A DNA stretch of 64,000 nt from Paracholeplasma brassicae (GCF_000967915.1 NC_022549.1:1662366-1726365); one strand, 5' to 3'; counted from the first letter of the stretch, positions 45,025-53,645 are shown. Program-made: numbers and translations. The notes: generated by a model from the sequence alone, not told the origin.

Positions 45025-45228
45025 TCATTCAAATAGAATCTTACTACTACCCCTGTGATTAATATCACCATCATTTTTATATTCAGCTGACCATTTATAA
45101 TATGTCGGTTTTGATATATTAAGGTTTCTACACACTGCCGCGACACTTAATTCAGGATGTGTTTGTTGGTACTTGATTGCGTCTAGTTTAAACTGTTTAT
45201 CATACTGTTTTGCCATTGATAAGCTCAC
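45025..45228 (-). pseudogene. IS3-family OrfA, N-terminal fragment
   Basis: 67 residues: MAKQYDKQFKLDAIKYQQTH, PELSVAAVCRNLNISKPTYY, then KWSAEYKNDGDINHRGSSK, an IS3 helix-turn-helix OrfA cut after about 60 residues. AAGGAAGTGAGC lies before the start. It breaks off into unrelated sequence. Confidence 0.75.
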
Positions 45229-45237
45229 TTCCTTTTC

Positions 45238-45633
45238 ATGAATTATTTTAACATGAACACTCTATGTTTAACTTATCCGTTATTTATACTAGCATCACAA
45301 TGCCAAAACATTTTTACTACAATCAAAATAAAGATCTCTGATCAAGAGAAAAAACTACGCTTAGAAGATTATCGCTATGCTCTTGAAAACGACTATTGCT
45401 TTGGACCGCCTGTTGATATCGATGATATTATGAACAAAGATATTTTTGATGAATTTGTCCATTTTAAATGTCTTAAATGTGGCTTCGAATATGATGAGGA
45501 ATATGATATCCTACTAGAAATGTGGGATGAATCCATCTCTGATTATCCTGTGATTTACTGTGATCATTGTGGTAAAGAATCTTCTGTACCACTTGATGCT
45601 TACTATAAACAAACCTTAATGGTTTTTAAATAA
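45238..45633 (+). CDS. Small protein with C-terminal zinc ribbon
   Basis: 131 residues in the open frame. The C-terminal half has FKCLKCGFEYDEEYD and VIYCDHCGKES, two CxxC knuckles of a zinc ribbon. The first 35 residues (MNYFNMNTLCLTYPLF...) overlap the start region of the divergent IS3 remnant and may not be original; no ribosome binding site is visible. So the 5' end could have been replaced. Function unknown. Confidence 0.5.
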   Translation: MNYFNMNTLCLTYPLFILASQCQNIFTTIKIKISDQEKKLRLEDYRYALENDYCFGPPVDIDDIMNKDIFDEFVHFKCLKCGFEYDEEYDILLEMWDESISDYPVIYCDHCGKESSVPLDAYYKQTLMVFK

Positions 45634-45657
45634 TTATTTTAACTCATATCTTGCTTA

Positions 45658-45679
45658 CCCACATGACTGTGGGATTTTT
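45658..45679 (+). terminator. Terminator of the zinc-ribbon gene
   Basis: CCCACA/TGTGGG stem (45658-45663 with 45668-45673) followed by ATTTTTG, 25 bases after the stop. Confidence 0.75.
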
Positions 45680-46006
45680 GTCTATTTAGATTTTTAGATT
45701 TGAAAATAGAATTTCCTATTAAGCAAAAAAAGGAATTCGATCATCTCGAACGCCTATTACTTCTAGGCTTACTTTTAGCCAGTACTCAACGATAAATACA
45801 CTCTATCATAATTGTCAAATATTGTCCATGAGCCCAACGCACGATATAGCCCAATGAGGCCCTCAAAAGTGTAAGGTGTTTTATTCTCATATAATCAAGC
45901 ATCATTTCTTTTCGTTACTTATACAGAAATTCACAATGATTATAGAAGGTATAAAAAATTATTCTAAATAATGCATAAATAAGTATTTTTAGATTAGTTC
46001 ACCAAA
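45680..46006. other. Intergenic stretch without an intact gene
   Basis: No frame with a start signal. A short minus-strand frame ending near 45725 (EYWLKVSLEVIGVRDDRIPF) may be the end of a lost gene. Otherwise nothing seen. Confidence 0.35.
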
Positions 46007-46353
46007 CTATTCTACTTTTAGAATTCCAAAAAAGATAGTAATTGATAGAAGTGCTATTAGCGGGAAACTAGATGCGAATAAAGAGAAATAACTATAGGTT
46101 ATTTGAAACTGAAGTATCCATATGAGTATAAATGCCAATGCAACAGTAAAATAGAGATTTTAACCCAAGATTTCATGTGCTTTAAGTTTAATAAATTAAT
46201 AGTAAGTATGCCAATTGTTAATATCCTACTCAAAATCACTAGATGCCTAATAAAATCATCACTATAAAAATTCAATAAACCATACGTGATAATTATGATT
46301 CCGCAGATTAAAGGATACCATTGTCTATAATGTCTTTTAGCTAATAGCCTCAT
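46007..46353 (-). pseudogene. Small membrane protein gene with a one-base frameshift
   Basis: The open frame 46099-46353 gives MRLLAKRHYRQWYPLICGII... with two or three helices and breaks at KISILL. One more base in the four-A run at 46148-46151 (plus strand) continues as FTVALAFILIWILQFQITYS and FPLIALLSITIFFGILKVE to a TAG at 46007. The corrected protein has about 115 residues and four helices. Function unknown. Confidence 0.6.
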
Positions 46354-46444
46354 ACCTCACTCCTTAGTCTAGCCAATTAAATGGCCAATTATTAATATAA
46401 TTTAGTTTACATAGGCTTTCTTTAATTTCAACATATCTTTTAAA

Positions 46445-46521
46445 CGCTCACAAAAAAACTGCAACTTTTTACACATAAATAACTATGTGAGAAAAGTTGC
46501 AGCCACTAATTTAAACTTTTA
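46445..46521. repeat. IS66-like terminus and palindromic repeat unit, copy 2
   Basis: CGCTCAC (46445-46451, GTGAGCG on the minus strand) looks like an IS66-family end. It is followed at once by AAAAAAA and the 44-base palindrome 46459-46502, then CCACTAATTTAAACTTTTA, the same outer sequence as copy 1 at 38254-38324. The inside of the palindrome is reversed relative to copy 1 (one mismatch). Confidence 0.7.
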
Positions 46522-46571
46522 TAACTTAAAATGTACCTTAAAAAAATAATAACTACTCTGCAGCCCTCAAC

Positions 46572-46841
46572 TCATTTACTAGAATTCCTAAAATAATTAT
46601 ATATATAGATATTTGGTAACGCTAATGTAAACCACCATATTAAAAGATATATAAATATTGGTACATCATATTCTATAAGTATAATAGAAACGATTGAAGT
46701 TGACATAAAAGTCATAAAAAAGATACCTTGTTTTATACTACTTTCTTGGTTATGCACTTGAAAGTTTCTCTTTTTAATGAACAATACATATACTAAAATA
46801 ACAAAAAGTAGTATAGGTAGTCCTATTTGAATGTATATCAT
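46572..46841 (-). CDS. Small three-helix membrane protein
   Basis: Start placed at the ATG at 46841 (MIYIQIGLPILLFVILVYVL) with GAGGAG eight bases upstream. About 89 residues, three predicted helices. It follows the 175-residue membrane protein in the RHS orphan module, so it could be part of an immunity set. Not recognised. Confidence 0.5.
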   Translation of the reverse strand: MIYIQIGLPILLFVILVYVLFIKKRNFQVHNQESSIKQGIFFMTFMSTSIVSIILIEYDVPIFIYLLIWWFTLALPNIYIYNYFRNSSK

Positions 46842-46862
46842 ATACATCACTCCTCTCATAGA

Positions 46863-47426
46863 TTATAGTAAAGACTTCTTTAATTCTTGTTGAGCATTTT
46901 TGTCAATGAGATTTTCCAATAGAATATTTAATATTCTTTCTTTGGCCTTTGTGTCTATAACCGATAAATCTACAAAGAATACAAATCTAACTGATTTGCT
47001 GTTCGAAAAGAAGATGCCATTTAAATCACTTCTATATGTAATATGCTTGATTGAGTTTAATAAGGATGACTTTTTTGAATTATCTTTCCCAATATATGCT
47101 ATTTGATCTTCATCTATAACAACACCATACTTTATTATATTCTTATTTCTATATAGTTTTTCTGTTTGTCTTTTTAAAGCATAAATTTGAAGTTCTTCAC
47201 CCTTCAAAATCATAGATACTAGAAAGAGTAAGAGAATACAATTTGTTAGTAAATATAAAATATTTAGTTTGGGAACGATAGAGAATATTAAACCGATAAG
47301 AACCAATATAGTTAGAATTGAAAATACTTTATAGGCTGTCTTTTTTCTAAATGAATATGCATATATTACATTTTCTCTGGCTAAATTCAAAGCCTTTTAC
47401 TTGTCAATCTCATAATTATACTCCAT
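46863..47426 (-). CDS. Membrane protein after the RHS orphan tip, possible immunity protein
   Basis: The open frame 46863-47390 starts at a TTG without a ribosome binding site. A better start is the ATG at 47426 (GGAGGATTAAA upstream), which reads MEYNYEIDK, then an in-frame TAA (47397-47399), then KALNLARENVIYAYSFRKK in the same frame. So a nonsense codon may have cut the gene. The body has two helices (about 20-65) and a soluble domain (GIFFSNSKSVRFVFFVDLSV) like PH/YcxB-type proteins. Its position right after an RHS C-terminus fits an immunity role, which is inference. Confidence 0.5.
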
Positions 47427-47436
47427 TTTAATCCTC

Positions 47437-48513
47437 CTATAAGTTTAAGAATTTTATATATGATGCTAATGCAGGAACAGCAACTTTTAATAATAACGGT
47501 GCTAAGTAGGGAGCAAAGTATATTACTGCAGCAACAACTAATATTGCAACTCCAACAGTAACATATCCTCCAATAACTCCCCAATCAACACTTTTTATTT
47601 TTTCTTTTGCATACTCATATCCTTCTATGGCAACTGTTGCTAGTGCTAATGGAATTGGTCTAATACCAAAAGTTGTTGTGTTTGTTGTATTGCCTATCTG
47701 TGTTTAATGGCCGAATGATAAGAACAACTCTGTATCTTTACTAAATCCACCAGAAATATTAAACGTACTATTGATACCTACAAGATTGAGCAATGATGGT
47801 ATCTTGATTGAACCAACTCCATCGCTCCATTTAGCATCCCATAGTTTATCAATTTCACCAGTTCTGAATTGGTTTTCTATAAAACCAAACCCATAGTCAA
47901 ATTTGATGTCTACCTTTTCTAGAAAATAGTCGACTACTTTGTTTACTACTTTTTTAGCATAATCTTTGACTTTGCCCCAAAGCTTTTTAAAGTTAAACTT
48001 GCCACTTGTATCAAATCCGTGAACTGGATTGTTAGCGCAATATGCAAACAGATTAATACCGTCAACGTTTCCTGGTTCTAAATACAATGTATGATCCATA
48101 TTAATAAATCTTGATAATAATGGACTGTAATATCTGCTTTCTAGACAGTACCACTCAGTTTCTACATCATAATAATATCCCTTGTATCTAAATGGGTTAA
48201 TATTACCAATAAATGATGAACGTGTGTTTTCTGCATTTGATGAATCATATACCTTATGATTACCCCATGCATCATATTTATATGTTACCACAATCTTACC
48301 ATTAACATCAATAATATTTCTAATAATTCCGAGTAAATCTCTTACATAAAAATACTTGTTTGACTGATGTTCAAATCCAACTAGTTGGTTTTGCTCATTG
48401 TAGATGAAGTGCATGGTTTGACCATTCTTTTCTTCTGCAATGATATTAGTGCCTTGTAGATAATACTTAGTTTCAACACCATTGATGTTTTTGATGTATT
48501 TTAGATCAATCAT
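47437..48513 (-). pseudogene. Orphan RHS C-terminal module with in-frame stop
   Basis: The frame begins abruptly after an IS66 remnant with RHS repeats (YYLQGTNIIAEEKNGQTMHF, YKYDAWGNHKVYDSS), the RHS core (FRYKGYYYDVETEWYCLESR, YYSPLLSRFINMDH, NLFAYCANNPV), and then a variable tip from about residue 150. A TAA at 47704-47706 interrupts the frame, after which TQIGNTTNTTTFGIRPIPLA and a hydrophobic tail (YVTVGVAILVVAAVIYFAPY) continue in the same frame to a TAG at 47437. It lacks the N-terminal shell and looks like a displaced toxin tip used for recombination into the main RHS gene. Confidence 0.7.
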
Positions 48514-48797
48514 GATTTAAGTGCTTGTAGGAACTGAGGTAAATCACTAAGCTCAACACGAACTAAATGCCCACTTAGTTTAAATGAAATCTCTCTTGTT
48601 TTAATCAGTTCCGTCACGTTGATGAGTGGGGATTTGTTTGATGAATCTTCCTTCGTCGTTTTAAGCCACTTATGAATCACCGAAACAGAAACACCATGTT
48701 TGATTGAAATTGATTTAACGCTTAATCCACTTAGTCGTTCTTTTATGATCTTATTTTTGAATGTTTGATCGTATGCTTTTGCCATATCATTTACCAC
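48510..48797 (-). CDS. tnpA: IS66-family accessory protein TnpA
   Basis: 95 residues: MAKAYDQTFKNKIIKERLSG, VSVSVIHKWLK (helix-turn-helix), and the IS66 TnpA ending LSGHLVRVELSDLPQFLQAL. A terminal repeat GTGAGCG lies 60 bases upstream on the same strand (48861-48867). TnpB and TnpC, which should follow, are missing, and the RHS fragment begins at the stop codon. So this is a deletion remnant. Confidence 0.8.
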   Translation of the reverse strand: MVNDMAKAYDQTFKNKIIKERLSGLSVKSISIKHGVSVSVIHKWLKTTKEDSSNKSPLINVTELIKTREISFKLSGHLVRVELSDLPQFLQALKS

Positions 48798-48840
48798 CTT
48801 ATCTTTTTATAGATATTGTAGTATTTGTCAAACATCATTG

Positions 48841-48867
48841 GAAGAACGGGTTATTTTAAACGCTCAC
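48841..48867 (-). repeat. IS66-like terminal inverted repeat
   Basis: GTGAGCGTTTAAAATAACCC on the minus strand, just upstream of tnpA. The first 14 bases (GTGAGCGTTTAAAA) recur at 46438-46451 on the minus strand and at 51633-51646 on the plus strand. Confidence 0.65.
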
Positions 48868-48993
48868 AAAAAACAAAAATAAATCTTATATTTTAATATC
48901 AATAATTCAGCTTCACAGGATTAAATAAAAAATCAAAGGCTATCACAATGATGATTCACCCTTGATTAGTTTATGAAATGTAAAATTTAAATC

Positions 48994-49494
48994 TTATTCA
49001 TTTTGATACTTTTCCATGTAAGGTTCAATTCGGTTTGATAATTCATACCAGTTTTCTGATAATGCCGAAATTTTAAGAATACATTTTTTATCAACATAAA
49101 TATCAATTCTAGCAGGCGTTACTACACATTTGCATTCAGTGTATTCATATTGAATCGATTTACCAAACATACTTCTATAGATAAATTCATGATCGCCAAT
49201 TCTGATTTCCCAAACAATGTAGTACCAAATAAATGTAATACCAAATAAAGTCATAAGTATAGATAATACAAAAAACATCACTAATATTTCAACCCCACCT
49301 GTAGTTGGTAGAAACGGCATTGATATACCCAAAATTACGAATATAATAGAGACAAAAATTCCTCCTCTAAGAATCATAAGAGGTTGCTTAATAATATTGC
49401 TATTAGATTTGGGCTTAGCTTTATAACCATATCTCATAAGTCCTAAAATAAATATCGTTAATGCAATAAAGATGTACCTTGATACATTGTCCAT
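48994..49494 (-). CDS. Membrane protein, candidate RHS immunity protein
   Basis: 166 residues. Three predicted helices (about 5-22, 45-65, 70-95) and a soluble C-terminal domain (EIRIGDHEFIYRSMFGKSIQ, ...KISALSENWYELSNRIEPYM). It starts 20 bases after the stop of the RHS gene, the usual place of a cognate immunity gene. The PH-like tail recalls DUF6560-type proteins, but I am not sure of the family. Confidence 0.55.
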   Translation of the reverse strand: MDNVSRYIFIALTIFILGLMRYGYKAKPKSNSNIIKQPLMILRGGIFVSIIFVILGISMPFLPTTGGVEILVMFFVLSILMTLFGITFIWYYIVWEIRIGDHEFIYRSMFGKSIQYEYTECKCVVTPARIDIYVDKKCILKISALSENWYELSNRIEPYMEKYQNE

Positions 49495-49513
49495 TTGTTA
49501 CCCTCCCATTTTC

Positions 49514-51514
49514 TTAAATTAATTCATCCAAAATCGATGAAACAACATCCCATATAATATTTTTCTTAATATCCTTGTTACCTGAGTTTAAAAGTCTTGA
49601 TACATACTTGTTCATTTGTTTGTTCAAGTTTTTAATATGTCTTGCTTTACTATTCGGATTACTTTGTCTAACTCTAACTTTTTGAATGTTAGTTAGTCTA
49701 CCATGCTGTACTCCAGGTCCACTGATGAATCCAAATAAAGCACCTGTTGCACCTGATCCAATCACTCTACCCCATTCAATAGGGCCTACAGAAACTAGTT
49801 GTGAAGCAAGTTCACCAGCAGATCCTGTTATTCCACCTGCAATAGTCATGCCTAATCTACCGATTGCAGAACCACCAAAAGCACCCATTACACCACCTAT
49901 TGCTATATCTATGAAAAGTTGTTGAGGATCAACTTCACCGGTAGTTATTAACTGGGTAACGACGGAAGTTGCTCCGCCTATCCCAGCTCCAACGCCAGCT
50001 CCCACAAGTACTAGAGGGCCTAAGCCAGCAGTCGCTACAGAAACTGCGGCAATTACTATTACAGCTGCGACAACAACAATTGCTGTCGTTAACCACTTAG
50101 GCCAGTTTCTACTATCGTCTACTAGATTTACAGGATTGTTCTCACAATATGCGAATAAATTAGTGCCATAAATATCACCAACATCACCGGTTTCACTATC
50201 TGAATTTATGAATCTTTGGATTTTTGAATCGTAGAATCGATTCTTTAAATAATACCATCCAGTTTCTTCATCTAAGTAATACCCTTTGTAGATAAAACTA
50301 TTTAATTCTGCAATAATTTCGCCAGTAGTATTTGGTGTATAAACTTTGTTAAGTAATCTACCCTTTGCATCATATTTATATGATACCATAACTACTTTAT
50401 TTTCATCAACTATTTCTGTGATGATGCCAAGCAAGTCTCTAATATAATAATACATTTTGCTCAGGTATTCGAACCCTACTAGAAGTCCTCTTTCATTATA
50501 GATATATCTAGTTGTTATCGTTCCATTCTTTGTTTCTGAAATGATGTTTGATCCATTGAGTTCATAGGTTGTGATATCACTACCTACAATCTTTTTAGTT
50601 CTAATACCTGCTTCATTGTAGAAATACTCGATATTATCTTTGTTTGGTTCAGTGATTGCTGTTAATCTTCTACCTGACCATGTTAACGATTTACTTCCAA
50701 TTTGACTTGGATTTCCAATAAAATTACTACCAGCATATGAGATGGTTTCTGTACTATCTTCAACATTATCAACATACTTAATGATTCTAGTTAATTGATC
50801 TTTCCAAGCGTTATCATGCTTATATTCATAAGACTCATTTGGTGTTAGTTGAGTTGAAAGTGGTTGATTGCCGTTATAGTATTTCTTGAACTGGATATTG
50901 TTATTACCAGTATAGGTCATAATTAACGTTCTACCAAGTGGTTGTCCATCAATTGGATTGTATTCTCTAACCAACCGGTTCAAGTAATCATACTCATATT
51001 CATAGGTACCATCAGGCGTAATCATTGAAGTTACATTTCCTAGGGCATCATACGAGTAAATAACGGTTGTACTGTCGTATTTTTGAATGGATTCTACTTG
51101 TAGGGATGATTTACCAGCACCTGGTGCTTTATAGGTATAACTGTTCTCTAATGTATGTAATCCAGTATTAATAACATCCTTGGTACTTCTACCTAGGTGG
51201 TCCACATAGGTTTTAACTGACATCATATGATTGGTTTGGCATAGTTTTGAGATAATGGTTGAATCAACCACATCATCTTTATAGGCGAGCATCTCTAGTT
51301 GTCCATTTAAGTGTTTATCTGGATTAAACCCATTTAGGTTTGACCCAACAACGGTTTGAGATCCTTCCAATGATAGGGTTGCAGTTTCAGTTTTTGTGTC
51401 TACACCATCGTAAACGTTATAGGTGTCTCCATCCCAAGTTAAGACAACGGTTTGCCATACATCCATTGGTACTACTGCATCTCTAACAAGGTGTTTAACA
51501 TTGTTTAGTGTCAA
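49514..51514 (-). CDS. RHS repeat protein with polymorphic C-terminal tip, 5'-truncated
   Basis: 666 residues. N-terminal LamG-like piece (VWQTVVLTWDGDTYNVYDGV, LNGQLEMLAYKDD), RHS/YD repeats (YSYDALGNVTSMITPDGTYE, FYNEAGIRTKKI), core SFIYKGYYLDEETGWYYLKN, RFYDSKIQRFINSD, NLFAYCENNPVNLVD, then a hydrophobic Gly-rich pre-toxin (about 475-615) and a basic tip (VRQSNPNSKARHIKNLNKQM...). RHS proteins carry toxins in this tip. The 5' end has no ribosome binding site and adjoins an IS66-like end at 51633, so the N-terminal part is probably lost. The tip family is not recognised. Confidence 0.8.
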   Translation of the reverse strand: MTLNNVKHLVRDAVVPMDVWQTVVLTWDGDTYNVYDGVDTKTETATLSLEGSQTVVGSNLNGFNPDKHLNGQLEMLAYKDDVVDSTIISKLCQTNHMMSVKTYVDHLGRSTKDVINTGLHTLENSYTYKAPGAGKSSLQVESIQKYDSTTVIYSYDALGNVTSMITPDGTYEYEYDYLNRLVREYNPIDGQPLGRTLIMTYTGNNNIQFKKYYNGNQPLSTQLTPNESYEYKHDNAWKDQLTRIIKYVDNVEDSTETISYAGSNFIGNPSQIGSKSLTWSGRRLTAITEPNKDNIEYFYNEAGIRTKKIVGSDITTYELNGSNIISETKNGTITTRYIYNERGLLVGFEYLSKMYYYIRDLLGIITEIVDENKVVMVSYKYDAKGRLLNKVYTPNTTGEIIAELNSFIYKGYYLDEETGWYYLKNRFYDSKIQRFINSDSETGDVGDIYGTNLFAYCENNPVNLVDDSRNWPKWLTTAIVVVAAVIVIAAVSVATAGLGPLVLVGAGVGAGIGGATSVVTQLITTGEVDPQQLFIDIAIGGVMGAFGGSAIGRLGMTIAGGITGSAGELASQLVSVGPIEWGRVIGSGATGALFGFISGPGVQHGRLTNIQKVRVRQSNPNSKARHIKNLNKQMNKYVSRLLNSGNKDIKKNIIWDVVSSILDELI

Positions 51515-51632
51515 TGGCGTTTTTGAAAATGTATTAAGAAATGCTTAACTACTTCAAATCGTTCTCTATCTGTATCATGTTTTCCTGTCTGTTTCCTTAA
51601 CATCTTTTGATGGTTTAAGTGTAGGAAAAAAA

Positions 51633-51646
51633 GTGAGCGTTTAAAA
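51633..51646 (+). repeat. IS66-like terminal repeat
   Basis: GTGAGCGTTTAAAA on the plus strand, identical to the ends at 46451 and 48867 read from the other side. It would be the right end of a minus-strand IS66 remnant extending to about 53.5 kb, into which the IS3 element inserted. Confidence 0.6.
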
Positions 51647-51731
51647 AAGCACGTCCCATATAAAGTAAAAACCTCTAGGCCCGATTTTTGGCTATCTGAA
51701 CCGCCCCCTGTCAAGTAGACAGTGGAAATAA

Positions 51732-52661
51732 TTAAATAACTGATTCAATTTTTAAGGCTTGATTCCGAAATTCCATCGGAGTTAAGCCTTTTAGTTTTTC
51801 TTGGTACCTTTGTTTATTATAAAACTGGATGTATTGATCAATCGCTACTTTGAGTTGATTGATGTCGTGAAACTGGGTTAAATAGTACATTTCTGATTTA
51901 AGTGTACCCCAAAAACTCTCCATCGGTCCATTATCAATACACCTACCAACTCTAGACATACTGACTGTCATGCTTCTAGAAGTGAGCTTCTTTTGAAACA
52001 CTTTATTCGTATATTGATACCCGCGGTCACTGTGTACCATCGGTTTGGCTTCCGGATTAAGTTGGAATGCTTTCTCGAAGGTTTCATTTACCAGTTGGTT
52101 ATTATTCGATATACCCATTTTGTAACTGATAATACTGGTATCACACAGATCGATGATGGCACTTAAGTATAACTTAGTATTCGATCCAATCACCTTGAAC
52201 TCGGTAACGTCTGTTAACCATTTCTCATTGGGATTATTAGCCTCAAATTGTCTGTTTAAGACATTCTCTGCTGTGATCTCTGGTCTTACTTTAATATACC
52301 CCTTACGCACTCTACGGATAACCGACGATACACCTAATTTCTTCATCAATCGTCTGATGCGTTTTACATTATAGTTCGTTTGATTCCGCTTATTAATCCA
52401 TAAAGTCATCCGTCTATAGCCTAAGATACCTTTAAACTCATCATGATATTCAAGAATCAATTGAGATAACTCATGATTAATCTTTTCTTCATTTGTTTCT
52501 TCATGTTTTAACCACTTATAATAGCTGCTACGAACAATCAAAAGGATTTCACATAACACCAAAATAGGATAGTTTTTTGCCTCATGAAGCCCTTTTATCG
52601 TTTTGTATTTGGCTTCTTGGCGGATCTTGCTAAAATATCCCTCCTTTCGATCTCCTGGAAT
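51732..52661 (-). CDS. IS3-family transposase OrfB, copy 2
   Basis: Identical to the OrfB of copy 1, including the complete DDE triad (TDVTEF, HSDRGYQYT, ESFWGTLKSE). It is reached from OrfA through the -1 frameshift at the seven-A run (complement of 52661-52667). Confidence 0.9.
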   Translation of the reverse strand: MPGDRKEGYFSKIRQEAKYKTIKGLHEAKNYPILVLCEILLIVRSSYYKWLKHEETNEEKINHELSQLILEYHDEFKGILGYRRMTLWINKRNQTNYNVKRIRRLMKKLGVSSVIRRVRKGYIKVRPEITAENVLNRQFEANNPNEKWLTDVTEFKVIGSNTKLYLSAIIDLCDTSIISYKMGISNNNQLVNETFEKAFQLNPEAKPMVHSDRGYQYTNKVFQKKLTSRSMTVSMSRVGRCIDNGPMESFWGTLKSEMYYLTQFHDINQLKVAIDQYIQFYNKQRYQEKLKGLTPMEFRNQALKIESVI

Positions 52662-53314
52662 TTTTTTATGACTTCAGCCTCCATCTCCAGACGTTCATTC
52701 TTCCGTCTTAGAAGCTCAACTTCACGTTTTAGTTTCTCAATTTCACTTAGATTCTCTACAGGCTTTCTCTTGCCTCGTTCGTCCTTTAAACCAGCTTCAC
52801 CTTCTACGTTGTATTTTCTGACCCAGTTATACACTTGTGAGTAGGCTGTCTCAAACTTCTCCGCTGCGAGTTTATATTCAAAGTTATGTTCAATCGTCCA
52901 TTTCACTATATCTAACTTTTCTTCATAACTCACTTTTCTTGATTTCGCCATATAAACATACCCCTTTGGATCATACGCTTTGATCTCGTTATGTCTATTA
53001 TACTTGGAAACCCAACTCTTAATCATTGAGTCTGATGTTATTTGATATTGTTTGGCCAGTTCTGCGTATGATCCTTTGCCATCGTGGTAAGCTTTAATCA
53101 CCTCTAATTTGAATGATTTCATATAACTTTGGTTTCTTGGTTTATCCTCAAATGCCATACTTCCCATCGATTCATAGTTCCTGACCCATTGTTTAACACT
53201 GGATACGTCACATCCTAATTCACATGCGATTTCTAACATTGACTTGATTCCTGTTTGATATGCTTTGATTGCTTTGATTTTTGTTTCTTTACTGAATCTT
53301 GGTGTTCTTGACAT
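52595..53314 (-). CDS. IS3-family transposase OrfA, copy 2
   Basis: Identical to OrfA of copy 1: three helix-turn-helix units and a C-terminal coiled coil. Start at the ATG at 53314 after AGAGGGG. It reads towards the left. Confidence 0.9.
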   Translation of the reverse strand: MSRTPRFSKETKIKAIKAYQTGIKSMLEIACELGCDVSSVKQWVRNYESMGSMAFEDKPRNQSYMKSFKLEVIKAYHDGKGSYAELAKQYQITSDSMIKSWVSKYNRHNEIKAYDPKGYVYMAKSRKVSYEEKLDIVKWTIEHNFEYKLAAEKFETAYSQVYNWVRKYNVEGEAGLKDERGKRKPVENLSEIEKLKREVELLRRKNERLEMEAEVIKKFQEIERRDILARSAKKPNTKR

Positions 53315-53408
53315 AAGAAAAATCCCCTCTCTGTACACTTCTACAAACTTTAATTATTTGTAGTGTCTACTTTAAGGGGATCATATCAATCTAGAGGTTT
53401 CTTTCATT

Positions 53409-53510
53409 TTAAATTGACATCTTGATGTTGTTATCCCATGGGAGTAAATGAGCCATCATCTTAAATTTATCATTTAATTTGACTGGGTATTGAAACTCAC
53501 TTTCAGCAAT
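53409..53510 (-). pseudogene. C-terminal remnant, probably of a transposase
   Basis: About 34 residues open on the minus strand (RIAESEFQYPVKLNDKFKMM, AHLLPWDNNIKMSI, stop TAA). No start. The LLPW ending near an IS66-type terminus (51633) suggests IS66 TnpC, but this is weak. Confidence 0.3.
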
Positions 53511-53645
53511 GCGTTATACTAAACATCAATACAGTAGATTTCCTTGATATCCTTGAATGACAAAATATTCCAACTCATCCCCTTTTTTCTTAGAAGTTCA
53601 TGATTTGGATTCTTTTAAATTTAAAAAATCCGTTTATTTCGAATG

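Larger units (their letters stand above)
51697..53388 (-). mobile_element. IS3-family insertion sequence, copy 2 (1692 bp, complete)
   Basis: Same length and same two proteins as the copy at 28192-29883, in opposite orientation. Ends TGAACCGCC (51697) and GATCATATCA (53388). Target duplication ATC at 51694-51696 and 53389-53391. Identity of both copies suggests recent movement. Confidence 0.92.
51670..53400. terminator. Hairpin split by IS copy 2
   Basis: AAACCTCTAG (51669-51678) and CTAGAGGTTT (53391-53400) are complementary and flank the IS. Without the IS and one ATC they make a hairpin with a short GCC/GGC inner stem, followed on the minus strand by TTTTTACTTTA. It would be an intrinsic terminator for the minus strand. 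Confidence 0.65.

Noticed and set aside
44829-45146. 105-residue hydrophobic minus-strand frame
   Set aside because: It mixes out-of-frame readings of an IS3 OrfA fragment and a Cys-motif fragment, both of which make sense in other frames.
47387-47584. Cys-rich 65-residue minus-strand frame
   Set aside because: It is an out-of-phase reading of the hydrophobic tail of the orphan RHS module; the real frame is one base off and continuous with the RHS sequence.
51511-51714. 67-residue frame between the RHS gene and IS copy 2
   Set aside because: No ribosome binding site; it spans the IS end and an IS66-like terminus and has no protein-like pattern.
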